Assembly (NCBI GenBank): GCA_003117195.1 | Contig: BDSI01000008.1 | Coordinates: 992,001-1,056,000 of the forward strand | Length of the DNA stretch: 64,000 nt | Origin: Eudorina sp. 2006-703-Eu-15 | Lineage: Eukaryota; Chlorophyta; Chlorophyceae; Chlamydomonadales; Volvocaceae | Direction: 5' to 3' | Shown: piece by piece, positions 24,928-37,500 of the stretch | Layout: each line of letters begins with the position of its first letter | Numbering within the stretch: the first letter of the stretch is position 1 | The notes under the pieces: model-generated | Seen by the model: the letters and a program-made list of their open reading frames with translations, nothing else | What the model was told of the DNA's origin: nothing | Database searches by the model: none | Translations under genes and position numbers: made by a program

Positions 24928-25505
24928 TCAGTCTCGCTCGCCGCGGATGCGACGGGCCCGCCGAATGTCCTTGGGCGTGATGGTCGCGCGCTGAGCGTCC
25001 GCGGCACACAGGTTGACCTCCTCGAACAGGCCCTGCAGGTACGCCTCGGCGGCCACGTGTAACGCCAGCATCGCCTGGGGCGTGAACGTCAGGTCAGCTT
25101 GGTGGGTCTGGGCGATCTCCGACACCAGCCGCTGGAAGGGCGGCGCGCGAATGACCAGCTCAGAAGTGGCCTCCTGGTGCTCGCAAGTGGCGCGCAGAGC
25201 GACCTGGAGGGGTGGTAAGCGCACGCGGAGGTGCCGAGGGGGACGAATGGGCGGGTCAGGAGGGGTGCCGCAGGTGGGAAGAAGCACGGGACGGTGCCGC
25301 GCCGCGTCAGGAGGGCATGTTCACATGGCATGCTTGGGGGGCTGGCAAGTTGTCGTCTCAGCGCGCCAGGGCGGCCGCGCAAGACTTTTCGCTTGATACC
25401 GATGGTGCTTACCGAGGTTGTCTTGCGGCCAGCCTTGCTGGCCAGCTGCTTGCGGGGCGCAACGGCATTGGTGGTCTTGCGTGCAGTCTTCTTGATGCGG
25501 GCCAT
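24928..25505 (-). CDS. Divergent, intron-containing histone H3 variant
   Basis: Exon 1 (25505-25413) starts [20 protein letters not shown], an H3 tail with K4, K9, K18, K23 and K27 kept, but S10 is T and K14 is V. After a 209-base GTAAGC...CCAG intron, exon 2 (25203-24928) starts [19 protein letters not shown] and ends [13 protein letters not shown], covering the alphaN helix and most of the fold. The spliced product is 122 residues, about 14 short of normal H3, because the segment equivalent to ATGGVKKPHRYRPG is missing. The first bases of the intron translate to [15 protein letters not shown], which matches the lost segment loosely, so an alternative downstream donor may be used. Loop 1 ([10 protein letters not shown]) has the length of ordinary H3, not the longer loop of typical CENP-A/CenH3, so a centromeric identity is not supported. 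Replication-type algal H3 genes usually lack introns. Confidence 0.75.
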
Positions 25506-26924
25506 TGCAATGTTAGTCCTAACGTTTCGTAAGTCTGGTGTGACGGGTCCTGATGCTGTACCCTTCTGATATTCCTTGACGTATGAAAGCGGAGTGGTTG
25601 AATGAAGCAAAAGACCTTGATAATGGTTGATACAAGGTTACTACGTGATCTACATGAAGAATCACACAGAAAGACACAGCACACAGGGCCCACTGAGACG
25701 TAGCGTAAGGTACGGTTGGGCTGGAATGGAAACAAACAAAATGACGGCTCGACACCGCATAAAAATAAATTAATGGATAGCTGGATACCGATTAGAGCTT
25801 TGTCGCAAAATTGTTGCCGGAAAATGTTTTAATAGCGAACCGGTTTTACAAGCCAAACCAGTCTCTTTGTGGTATGGTTTGTAAGTGAGCGGTAAGTTGG
25901 GCGAATCACGTCCTGCGGCATGCTGTGGCCGTGGCTGTAACTACAGCGCGTCGCTCTGAAGGCATCAACCCGCTCGCGCTGACGGGCACGCAGTCCATAT
26001 GCAACCGTCACAAGGTGGACCCTTAGCCCCGGCCGGGCGTTCCAACGGACCCAGATAGCTCGTAAGCGCCTCGCCTCATCATCAAGGACTGCGCACCCAT
26101 CCTCACTCACGGGGGGGGGGGTGACACGCAGCCATACAGGCAGGTACAGGCCACTACACCAGGTTACCAGTGCGCCAGGATTGCCTCTCCTGGAAACCGC
26201 ACCAGACCCGACGAATCACTTTGCGGGGAGGGGGACACGTCCATGCAGCGGCGTGCGGGTATGTCCGGTATGTCTCAGCAGTCTCACAGCGCAGTCTGCG
26301 CCGACACTGCCGACGCTCGTGTAACGACGTGCTCCCGTCAACGCGAGACACATGACTGGATGGCACAATCCTATTTTCCTACGAACTATATATGTATGGA
26401 TTTCTGGCAAGTCGTGATAGCTCTGTTAAATTGGGCTGTCGTTTGTGTGATTTGACAAAAATAAATATGTGTTCAAGGAGGCAGCGCTGGAATCCTTCGA
26501 TCTTACAAATGACCGAAAATGTTCTACTCTGTCTGATCTGGGTCAATGAGTTCCACGGGCTCCGTAGCATTGCCACACATATCAGCGTTGGTTGGGTCGC
26601 CTTCTGTCCGAGCTCATCAAGTAGTATTAACATTATTTTCAGGCAAAAGAGCTGGCTTAATTCCCTCATGGGATGAAGCGTGAAGGATCGGATCTTGAAT
26701 GAAACTACCAGCCCGACACCCCTGTGGGCGAATGGATGCACTGCGGCGATACAATCAAATGAAGTCCATAGTGCTCTTTTGACTACACAAGAACAGGGCA
26801 GCCCCCCTCACGTGGCGTTCGGCTGACAAATAACGTTCGTACCAACGGACGAAATCGCATGAAAAGCATTATTCCTGGAATTTTGTCAGGATTCCGTTAG
26901 TTGCTCTACCTACTTAGCTGCAAC
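25506..26924. other. Intergenic region upstream of the H3 variant
   Basis: Should contain the H3 promoter close to 25506-25750. Elsewhere AT-richer than the window and without a recognisable gene. A 58-bp stretch (26003-26060) is shared with 35397-35454. A run of G lies at 26111-26121. Confidence 0.4.
26003..26060 (+). repeat. Short dispersed repeat, copy 1 (58 bp)
   Basis: Shares GTCACAAGGTGGACCCT, then a C/G-rich block, and ends near AGATAGCT. Roughly four-fifths of positions match 35397-35454 by eye. Neither copy has visible ends or target duplications. Confidence 0.5.
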
Positions 26925-27098
26925 CATGTCTCTTTCAGCAGTCGGGAACTCGTCGCGCAGCGAACTGCGCTTCGGCCGCGAAGTGCTTTTAAAGCAAACC
27001 GCTGGCGTCCTGCTGCCGCGCGACACCGTAGCCTACCGACACCAACGCATTTCGGTTGCAACAAGGGCTACCTGGCGGTTGAGCGAGCGCGAGGGGTG
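26925..27098 (+). other. Possible plastid-targeting first exon
   Basis: ATG 26925 opens a frame starting MSLSAVGNSSRSELRFGREV, rich in Ser, Arg and Ala and nearly free of acidic residues, that runs to a GTGAGG donor at about 27098. This looks like a chloroplast transit peptide exon and lies upstream, on the same strand, of the GWD gene. I could not link it in phase to the GWD exon at 27960-28174 without inventing further exons, so it may be the true GWD start, belong to another transcript, or be chance. Confidence 0.3.
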
Positions 27099-27959
27099 AG
27101 GTCTCTTCCTATCCAGCCCTGACCTTATCCTTTTTACCGTTGAACCCGACAAACCCTTGTTGGCTCCTTCGCTGCTTCAGCTCATGGACACCTGTGCAAC
27201 ATCCTTCGCCAAGCTCCATCGTGCATGTCTCCACGGGTGCGTGGTTTGGGCGCGGGCGACTGTGCATGGCGCTGTGGATGTCGACCGCTTGCCGCGGCTG
27301 CGGTGCTGCTCAAAACCGAAACCTTTGGCGGAGCTTATAACTTCGGGGCATTCATGCGTCCCGCGTCAACGCTTGCGAGTGCGGGTAATCATCATGTTTG
27401 GGGGAGAAAGCGCTGGTTGTGGTTGGTCCGAGAAGGGGAAGACGGCATCTCCTGGCGTTGGTCCAAAGCTGTCGGTTTCCCGGACTAGCCAACGAGTTGT
27501 CCTGCCCATGGACGGAGAGACTCCGGGCATGGATGTAACTGGGAGGGGCCCAGGGCTCCGAAGCCCAACTGTCGATCTGTTGGTAACGCTCGCTCGCCGA
27601 AATCTATCTTCTCCCCCCCCCCGAGGGAATAAACATGGGGGTTGTGGTCCCCGCCGGCACATTCCGACCATCACACATGCAGGGCTGTCCTGGGTGTTGC
27701 ACATCACTACGCGCAAGGAGTACATGTGCCACTTGCGAACCATCTTGAACTGTGCCTGACCTCCTTTCGCGGTCGCGGTCGGGCTCTCCGCTAGGCTAGG
27801 ATGCTGCACCCGTGACGGCCTGCCGTACCACATGTGCACGTCGACACAGAGACTTCTGTATCCCGTACACGCCGTACAGGTCATCACCCCTCGGGAGTAC
27901 TGCACATCCCAGAATCCCAAGCCCTGAATGTTTTATTCCTCACCCCATCCGCCCGCTGG
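27099..27959. other. Region upstream of the first placed GWD exon
   Basis: A 200-codon plus-strand frame (27157-27759) exists but shows no CBM45 or other domain that I recognise. If the GWD gene starts at 26925, this is an intron that may hide a first CBM45 exon; otherwise it is promoter and intergenic sequence. Confidence 0.3.
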
Positions 27960-30900
27960 ATGCGATGCCATCCGTCAGGTCTCCCCCCTCGGCGCCCGGC
28001 TGTGATGCTGCCACCAGGCCGGGGCCGGGGCGCCATTGTCAGGGAGGGCCCGGGGCGCCGGGCGGCGCTGCAGGCCGTGGAGGCGCCGCTGGCGTCCCCG
28101 AGCTCCTCGGGGCGGGGCCAGGCACCCGGCCGGGCCAAGAAGGGCAAGGGGCCGGTGGTGGTGTCTGAGACGCGGTGGGTGTCCGGGTTGCCCGGGGCGG
28201 CATATGCGGATCACCCTTGCGAGGGTGGTGTCGGAGGCGAGCGGGACAGTGTGAGCGGGCTGGTTCCGCAAACGGTTGGTGGGGCGTGGGCTGGGAGGCG
28301 AGGTGAGGGGGGCGTGTGCTGGGAGGCGAGGTGAGGGGGGCGGGGGCTGGGAGGCGAGGGAGGCTGGGGAGTGCGGTATGTTCTCATGTGCGAGGGTTAC
28401 ACGGGTGGGGAGGGGAAGGCTCATCTGGGTCGGAGTCAGGGAAGGCTCTGCGTCGCTGAGGCCGTTGATGTCGGCCAGCGCATTAGGGCGGGCTGATGGT
28501 GGGTCCTATCAAGGGGGGGCCGGTGGCAGTGAACGAGGTGAGGAAGCGTAAGCGGGAGATCCCTGCCGGGCAGGTTGCGCCAGCCACAGCGTGTGTCAGG
28601 ATTCATGTGCATGCTCACACGTGTACGGCCTTGCGCGCATGACCGCCAGGTTCCTGAGGGGCTCGCGACCCGCGGGTCAGTCCACGTCCCCGACGCGCGC
28701 TGTCCCCCCTCCTTCCTCCCCCTTCCCCCACACACCCACATCCGGGCCAGGTTCGATGATGTGGGTCTCAACGCGCGGGCGGAGCGGCGGGGCGACGAGT
28801 ACCAGGTGGGTGGGTGGGGGTGTGTGTAGGTGGGTGGGTGGGGGGAGTGAGGGTGCGCGGGTGGGGGGAGTACGGGTGCGAGAGGGGGCACGGGTACCGG
28901 TCGGAATGCCAGTCGGTTTGCGTGTTTAGGAGGTGGTCTATTTGTGTACGTGTTTGTGTTTGTGTTTGTGTGTTCCCTTAGTGGCTCGGGGCAGCGGCGG
29001 GACCGGCGGGGCAGGTCGGCGGCGCCCGCGGTGCTCTTTCCGTCTGGCCTCTGAACCACTCACCCGGTTTACGTGCCTGCCCCTCACACTCTGCCCCCTA
29101 CCCTCCTCTCCCACCTCCCACCCCCCTCCCTTCCCTCACCCCTTCATTATGTCCACCAAGTTCCTACACCCCTACCTCCCTCCCTCCCTCCCGCCCTCCC
29201 GCCCTCCCTCCCGCCCTCCCGCCTCCCGCCCTCCCGCCCTCCCTTCCTCCCGCCCTCCCTCCCGCCCTCCCTCCCTCCCTCCCGCCGTCCACCCCAGGTG
29301 ACTCTGCAGCTGGACCAACCCCGGGGTATGACCCTGCACTGGGCCCTGGACGAATGGCAACCCGCCCCCGAGGCGGTGTGGCCCCCGGGCACCGCCCGGG
29401 TGGACGACAAGGCCGTCCAGACGCCCTTCGCGCGGGATGGAAGCCTCCACATGAGCTTCACACAGGTGGGGTGGCGGAGACCAGGGCCGCAGGAAAGGAG
29501 GACTCCAGCTCGTGGGCGCTTGTATGCCGCGTGTGTTACCCCATGTGAGAGACGCGACGTGGTGTCATGTGTGACATGCAAGGGGGGCGTAGTGGCGCCA
29601 GGGAAGTGCCCCTGACACAATTGAGCGGGCAGGGAAGTCCTCGTTGCCGCGCGTGTTTGTGTGTTGGGGCAGAAGGACTTGCCTTGGGGGGACAGAGGGA
29701 ATTGCCGCGGGTGGAGGCCGGTGGAGGCCGCGGTCGGTGGGTGGGTCGGTGGGTCCCCCTGGGGCGTCGCGGGATCGCCCGTCTTCCGTGTGTACGGCCG
29801 GCCATCCATCCCGTACTCTTGCTCGCCAAAGATTTCGGAGCCCCGAAACCGTCCGACTCCAGTTACCGCCAACACACGTGCTTGCCTCCAGTCACCTCGC
29901 TTGAACCCCTCCCCATCACAGCAACCCGCTTTCCCCACCCGTCCCATGCTTCCATGCTTCAACCTTTCGGCTAACCCACCCCAACCCCCCCAACCCGTGT
30001 CGATTCTGCCCCCCGCCCCCTGCCCGCACCCCGCTGCCGTACAGGCCAACTGCCCCTTCCAGCTCGTCTTCGTGCTCAAGCAGACGGAGGGCGGGGAGAC
30101 CTGGTTCAACAACTCGGGCGCAAACTACGCGGTGCTCCTCCGGACGCCGCCCGTCACATCGTTCGTACAAAAGGTACGGCACTGCACGACGGAGTACGGC
30201 AGTCGGGCGCGCGGTGTGCCTGACAGAAGGCGGAGGGTGCAGGCGGCGGGGATGTTGTGCTGTCAGGCTTTAGGGGTTTTCACCCACCCCTCATTTACCC
30301 CCCCACGCCTCATTCACCCCAACCCTCATTCACCCACCCCCACCCTCGTCCCCTCGCACCCTCGTGCCCCCTGCCCCCAGGTTCTGGACGCCGAGGGCAC
30401 CTACACGCACTGGTCGTTGGCGCAGCGCATGATGCTGGCGGCGGAGGTGCTGGAGGCGGCGGACTCGGCGGGTGGGGCGTCGGGTCCGGGGAGGGGAAGG
30501 GAGGGGACGGTATAGGAAATTGGTAGGAGGAAGGAGGGGGAGGGAGCAAAGGGATAAGAGAGAGGGAGAGGGTGAGGGCAGCGGGGTGGGTGGGGGAAGG
30601 GGTCTGGGAGTGGGAGGGGGTTACGACACAAGGGGGGGGGATCCCACACACATCCGTCACCCGCGCCGTTGCGCTGAGCTGCGTCGCCTGGCAGGATGGG
30701 ACCCAGGGGTCGTCGGACGGGGGCGGCAGCAGGAAGCAAGTGCCGTAATGCTCTTCAGCCGTCTCTGCCGTACACACCCTTTCCACATCCGCGACCGTTG
30801 TACCGCCCCAGCTTGCCTCCTCACCGCCCCACCTCGTTCCGCCTCCACCTACCCCCCGGGGACCCCCTCATCGCCCGAGTACGTGCTCCAACCCCGCTCC

Positions 30901-31973
30901 CCCCCCCCCGGGACACCCCCTGATTCCCTCCCCGCCACCGTAAGGCCCCGAGGGGCTGTCCTTCCTGTTCACGTGGCTCCGCCTGAGCAGCACGAGGGTG
31001 CTGGACTGGTACCGCCACTCCAACTTCCAGCCCAAGGACGTGGCCTCCATCCAGAAGCACCTGGGGGAGCGGATCGGGGACAAGGTGGGGGCGGCCAGGG
31101 AGGGGCGGCCAGGGAGGGGCGGCCAGAGAGGGGCGGCCAGGGAGGGGCGGCCAGGGAGGGGCGGCCAGGGAGGGGCGGCCAGGGAGGGGCGGCCAGGGAG
31201 GGGTGGGGGGCCCAGGGAAGGTGGGCGAGGGAAGGGCTTAGTTTGAGAAAGCTGCCCAGGGTGGGGTTCGATCCGGGGCGGAGGGTGGATCGGAGGCGGA
31301 GGGTGGGTTGAGGGTGAGTCGGTGGGGATGGCCGGGCGGGGGCGAGAGGGAGCGCCAAGGCTGTGTTGGTTGACATGAGGCGGATCTGGGTCGTGATGGT
31401 GGAATGGGGTTTTGATCCCCGGTGGGCCGTCCCCGTCCGGTGGCGTTACCTCCCGCCTCCTTTGCGGCGTCCTCCGCCCCGTGTGTGCAGCCATCGTTAT
31501 CCCCACTGAACACTGAACCAGGAGAGGTGTGCGGCCGTCGTACCTTCCTTGGTCCCTCGCCTCCTCACCCCCTCCGACCTCCTCATGCCAATCAACCCTC
31601 CTACACCTCTCCGCCCTGCCCCTCCTTCCCGCTTCCCGGCCCCCCACCCCACCCCCGCGGACGTCTTATCAATCACCCCCAACCCCCCACTACAACCCCC
31701 CGTTTGAATATGTCTACCAATTTCCTATACCCCTATACCCCCCCCCCCGCCCCCTCCCCCAGGTCCGCTCCTCCGCCCACCCGCTCAATCGGCTGCTGGC
31801 TCGCGGCGCGCTGGCGGGGCTGCCCCGGGGCGGTGGCAACGGGGACGACATCCGCATGGGCATCTTGCACATCATGAGGGGCAACGGCATCAGGGAGGGG
31901 CACAGGCCGGTGAGGCGGGGCGGGGCGGGGCGGGGCGGGGCGAGGAGAGGAGAGGAGAGGAGAGGAGAGGAGA

Positions 31974-32011
<38 letters not shown>

Positions 32012-34528
32012 GGAGAGGAGAGGAGAGGAGAGGAGAGGAGAGGAGAGGAGAGGAGAGGAGAGGAGAGGAGAGGAGAGGAGAGGAGAGGAGAGGAGAGGAG
32101 AGGAGAGGAGAGGAGAGGAGAGGAGAGGAGAGGAGAGGAGAGGAGAGGAGAGGAGAGGAGAGGAGAGGAGAGGAGAGGAGAGGAGAGGAGAGGAGAGGAG
32201 AGGAGAGGAGAGGAGAGGGAGCGATGGAACCCGGAAGGGAGGCTGCGAAAGGGGGGTGGGAGCGCGGGGTGATGGGGAGGAGGGGGCTGTGTATGGGCAC
32301 AGCTTCTGCGCGGGTGGGTGCCGAGGGTGTGTATGCGGGGGGCTTGCGGGGCCCGGGGGGCACGGGTGGAGGGCGGAGGGGGGGGTTGCCACGAGCCGGG
32401 CGAGCTTGGCGTGCACATGAGGGAAAGGGGAGTGGCGAGTGAGAGAGAGAGAGAGAGAGGCCGTCTACAGGGGGGGGGGCCGCCAAGAAGCGCGGATGGG
32501 GGCACCCGATGGGCGCTTGACCACCCCGGTGTTCTCTTGGGACAAGCCTTGGTGGCCCCCAGGGGGGAATCGCTTGTACCGCTTGTACCGCTTGTGCCGC
32601 TTGTACCGCTTCAGACCCGCCTTCACTCGCACTGGGGCCGGCCGCGCTTGCCCCCGTCGTTTACTTCCCCTTTCCCTGACCGCGCTCTGGCAATCCCGCC
32701 TCGTGAAGTCCCTCTCTTTCTTAACCCGCCGCACCCCGCCCCGCCGCACCCCACCACACACACACACCCTGGCTGGCGCTGCTGCCAGGGCCACGACGAG
32801 CCCTTCCTGGAGCAGTGGCACCAGAAGCTGCACACCAACACATCCCCGGATGACGTCACCATCTGTGAGGCCTACCTCGCCTTCCTGCACAGGTGGGTAG
32901 GGCGTGTAAGAGGTAACTGAGTGCGGGGGCGTGTGGGGGTGGGCGGGCAGGGCAGGGGGGCATGGCGTGCAGCCCCACACAAGGTGTTTGAGTACCCGTG
33001 TCAGGGATGTGAGCATATGTTGCGTTCCATGTCGAGAGCCAGGACTGACGCAGACCAGGGGATGCGAACCCATCCCCAGGTCACAGGGGATGGGTGTTGG
33101 TGTGGGTGTCTGTCTCTCTACCCCGCAGTTTGAATATGTCTACCAATTTCCTATACCCCGCCCCCGCCCCCGGTAACCGCTGAAAAATAACACCACCCGC
33201 ACCATCCTTCAATCCGGTGTTCCGCATCCTCCTGTGCCACCCTGCCCACCCTAACCTATCCACCCACCCACCCAACCGCTCACTCCAATCCGCCCCAACC
33301 TGCCGGCAGCGCAGTATGATTACTGTCTACCAACTTCCTGTATGCCGCACACTGCCCCACGTCGCCCACTCATCCTCCTCCACCCGGCCCCCCTCCAGCG
33401 GCAACCACGACGACTACTGGCGGGTGTTGTGGGACAACGGCCGCCTCACCCGCGAGAAGATGGAGTCGTGGACGACGCCCATCAGGGGTAGGGGGAAGGC
33501 GGGGAGGGGGGGAGGAGAAAGGCGGGAGGGCCGGGGGGCATCAGGGGCTGGGGGTTCGAGATGAAGATTTCCCAGTGGGGAGGGGCCGAGTCCGGTGCAT
33601 GCGGATGTGCGCGTGTGGGCGTTGCCAGGGCTCCCGCTGCCAGCTGGGGTCAGGGGGGTTGCCCAGGCCGGGCCGGAGGGAGTGGTAACGAGGAGGGGGT
33701 GGTGTGCGGGTAGGGAGCCCGACGGGGGATTCCCCCGCGTCTCACCCACCAACGGGGCCCCCACTCGCCGCGTTTCGCTGTTCCAAACGTTTTTTCCACG
33801 TCCCCCTCCCCCTCCCCATACCCGCCTCCTCCCCCCGCCCTGCCTCCCCCCGACCGCAGCCTGGCCGCAGCACCTGCCCCACCTCATCCCCTCCTTCCAG
33901 GGTTACCTTTGGACCCTCAAGGTATGTACGGCAGGGCACGCCGCCTGCCGCCCCGGCTCGCGGCCCGGCTCCCTCGACCCCCGCGGCCGCCCAAGCACTG
34001 GAGGGCCGGCAATCCGGTGCCCCGCCGGGCTTGCCCAGTCTGGCCGCTCTTTCCCCTCATCTTTCCCCTCCGCTTTCAACCCCTCCCCATGAAAGCAGAT
34101 TTCCTGCTCCAGTAGCCGCGCGGTTGACGCACGCGCCTTTCCCAACCCCCTGAGCCCTGACACTCCCTCGCTGCTCGTCACCTTCTCCAGACCACCCATG
34201 CGGGCGCCGACCTGGACACCGCCATGGAGATGGCCAAGGGCTTCATGGACGACGACCTGCGATGGTGGGTCCATCGGGGTTCGGAGGCGCCTGTAGAGGT
34301 TCGGAAGGGTGTGGGGACAATGAGGGAGCGGCGTTCGTACGGTTTTTTTTCGGTTGTTTTGCCGAGTGTTGATCGGCCGCGTGCGGTACGGCCACGCGCG
34401 GTACGGCCTTGCGGCACGGCCACGTGGGGTACGGCCACGTGCTGTACGGCCACGCGGCGAAACACCCCGGGACCGAGAGCTGTGGGTGGGGCAGTACTGG
34501 CTTTGATGGTCATAAAAACGCCGGGAGG

Positions 34529-34590
<62 letters not shown>

Positions 34591-37500
34591 CCTGGGATCG
34601 GGCGGGCGGGCGGGTTGCAATTCTAAACACACACACACACACACACACAAAACACTGCGTGAGTTTCTGGTGCTGCTGCTGCTGCCCTCCCTGACGGCTG
34701 TGGCGCCCGACATCGTCGTCGTACATGTACGGCACCCCCCCAGGGTTATCTACGACATTCTTGGCCACCGCAACGACTGGTGGGTGCCGGGCAAGATCGT
34801 GGAGGCCCGTAAGCGGCTGGCACACTACTGGCAGGTAGGGGCGAGCAGGGGGGGAGAAGAGGGGTATCGGAAATTGGTAGACATTATCAAACTGCGCTGC
34901 TGCTGCGGGGGGTGAGAAGGGATGTGTGCGCGGGTATGTCCAGAGGAAAGGGAGGTATACGACGGGCTTGCCGTATGCCTAGTAAGAAGTATCGGCGGGC
35001 TGGCGAGGGTGCGGCGGCGGCGGCGGTGGCCCTGTCACGGGTGCTTTGTGGGGCCGGGGCGCGTCGCCCTGGTCTGGCCTGGACTGGCCTGGACTGGCCT
35101 CCCTGTCTTCTTATTCCCATGGTGGGGCCAACAATGCATCGACATGTCGTGTAAAGGGGGACGACGCCTCCGAACACATGGGCTGCTGCGAGGGAATGGG
35201 GTGAACTGCATGTCGGCATTCCGGCCCCTGCCCCGGGTGCCGGCGTCCCATGGGTCACCGCGCCCCCTCAAACTTTGCATTAGCTCCCTCCTCCCCACAG
35301 TTGGAAAATATCCCATCCAAGGGAATGCATGATTGTGCGTGTGGTCATGCGCGACCATCTCCTTTCTCGTTGTTACTGTATTTTCCCTTTTGAGTAATCG
35401 TCACAAGGTGGACCCTCAATCCCGACCGCCCGGTCCCGCGGTCCCTGATAGCTAGCTGTGTGGCGGCCCCGTCAACCTTCGAGTCCATCACCGCACCCAC
35501 ACGAGGCCCTGACCCGGCCCTCCTCCGCCCTCCCCCTCCCCCGTCTCTAACCCCTCGGCCCTCCCCCCGGGTGTCCCCGCGCGCCGCCGTACCTCGAACA
35601 CGCCTGATCAGGCTCCCGGCTCCAGCCGCGATCTGCTGCTCCTGGACATCGCCCTGGAGGTGGGTGGCGGGGGGTGGGCCGGTGGGTTCGTTCAAGAGAT
35701 GAAAATCAAACCCAGGGGGTGCGGGTCGTGATGGTGGTGATGGCGATGATGGCGATGGAGATGAGCGGTGCGGGTTTGTGTTATACGATAACTGAGCTGC
35801 GAGACGGGGAAGCAGGCGCCATCCTTGACAGCGCACAGCACGTGGTACCACCACACAGCCACCAAGGATAAGCTGGTAGGAATCTGTTTATTTCACGAAA
35901 CGGTAACCATAACGCCAGCTGAGGATGCGACTTCGCCCTCCCGCCTGGCCTTCCCGTTCCCTTCCTTACCCCTCCCCGTCGCCCCCCCTTTCCCCGCCTG
36001 ATGTTACGCCCACCAATCCCGTCGCCCCCCCTCCCTCCCCCCAATTTCCTATACCCTCCCTCCCCTCCGCTAGAACTGGTTCCGTACCTCCCTGGAGCGC
36101 ACCGACCTGGGGCAGCTGAGCGGGGACGACCTGATCGAACTGGTGGCGCTGGTGGTGCGGAGTGCGGAGGTGGGGGGGGTCAGGGGGGAGGGGGGGAGGT
36201 TAAATTGAAAATAGGGGGGAAGGGTGGAGGGGCAGGGGGAGTGCGGAGGGGTGTGTGTGACTGTGTGTAGGAAATCGGTGGGGAGGGTATAGGAAATTGG
36301 TAGACATTAGGGGGGTTTGGGGGGTGTGGGACGTGGGGCGCGAGCCTGGGGAGGGAGGCGCGGGAGCTGCGGTGGTGGGGGTGTGTGTTCAGGAGGCAGC
36401 TGGGTCGGAAAGGGCGAGTTGGTATGGAAACGGGGAGGGCAGGAGATGTACGACACAGGGTTGTACGAGCCGTGAATGCTAAGGCCCCAGCTGCGGAGCT
36501 GGAGGCGGTTGAGCTCAGGGAGGGGTTATCGGCGACGGAGGCGGACCCGCAGTGGGTCGTGGGGTGCAGGATGCGTTGGGGCGACAAGAGTAGGGTCGGG
36601 GGGGGTGATGATACGGCGGGGCGAGGGCCGGGGCAGGCGACGTTGACTTGGTGGGCTTGCGTGACGTGACGTGACGTGACGTGACGTGACGTGACGTGCG
36701 TGGGAGCGGGCGGATGAGGGTGAGGGCCGGGGGGCAATAGGAGATTGCACGATCTCATGTCTCTGTGCGCTGTGCGGCGCTGGGTGCGATGCGGTACTGC
36801 GCTACTGCCAAAGGTCGGTACTCACTCCTGAGGTACCAGCTCTGGGCACCAGCTCTAGGCACCAGCTCTAGGCACCCGCATAATGGTCACGTCCCGACCC
36901 CAGCCCGGCTCACCCTCTGCTGGCTCACCCCATCCTGACTCACCCCCAGCCCTCATTACGAATATGTTCTCCACCACGTTTTCATACCCACCTCCCCCCC
37001 CCCCCCGGGCATACGTGTACCCATTTCCTCCACCGTACACCCCTTCCACCCGGAGCCCCGGACCTTCACCAGACGTTTGCTCTGGCAGCAGCGCAGTTCG
37101 GATATGTCTACCAATTTCCTCGCAACCCCTTCCCGTCTGGGCCCCGCGGACCTGACTCTCCCCCGCCCCCCCCCCCGGAGCACCCAGATCACACACGATG
37201 AGGACGACCTGCGGCAGTGCGCGGCCCTGTGGGAGCGGTTGCGGCAGCAGGGAGCGGGCCAGCCGCCGCTGCCGGGGCAGCGCTGGGAGAGGGAGTGGGC
37301 GCTGGCGGCACTGGCGGCGGCGGAGCGGCTGGAGCTGTCTGTGGCGGCGCACATGGACAAGCTGTACGGCTTGGTACGTCACACGCACGACGGGGAGGGG
37401 GCGCTGGCGGGGCCCGAGGGGGAAGTTGTTTGGCATTGGGGCTGGGTGCGCCAGTGAAACCGTGGTATAATACCAATAGGTGCATGCTGCATCTCTTCGG

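Noticed and set aside
24928..25505. Centromeric H3 (CENP-A)
   Set aside because: Loop 1 has the ordinary H3 length and the N-terminal tail is H3-like, so there is no specific support for a centromeric variant.
31529..32505. Open frames of up to 263 codons over the GGAGA block
   Set aside because: Produced by a five-base simple repeat inside a GWD intron.
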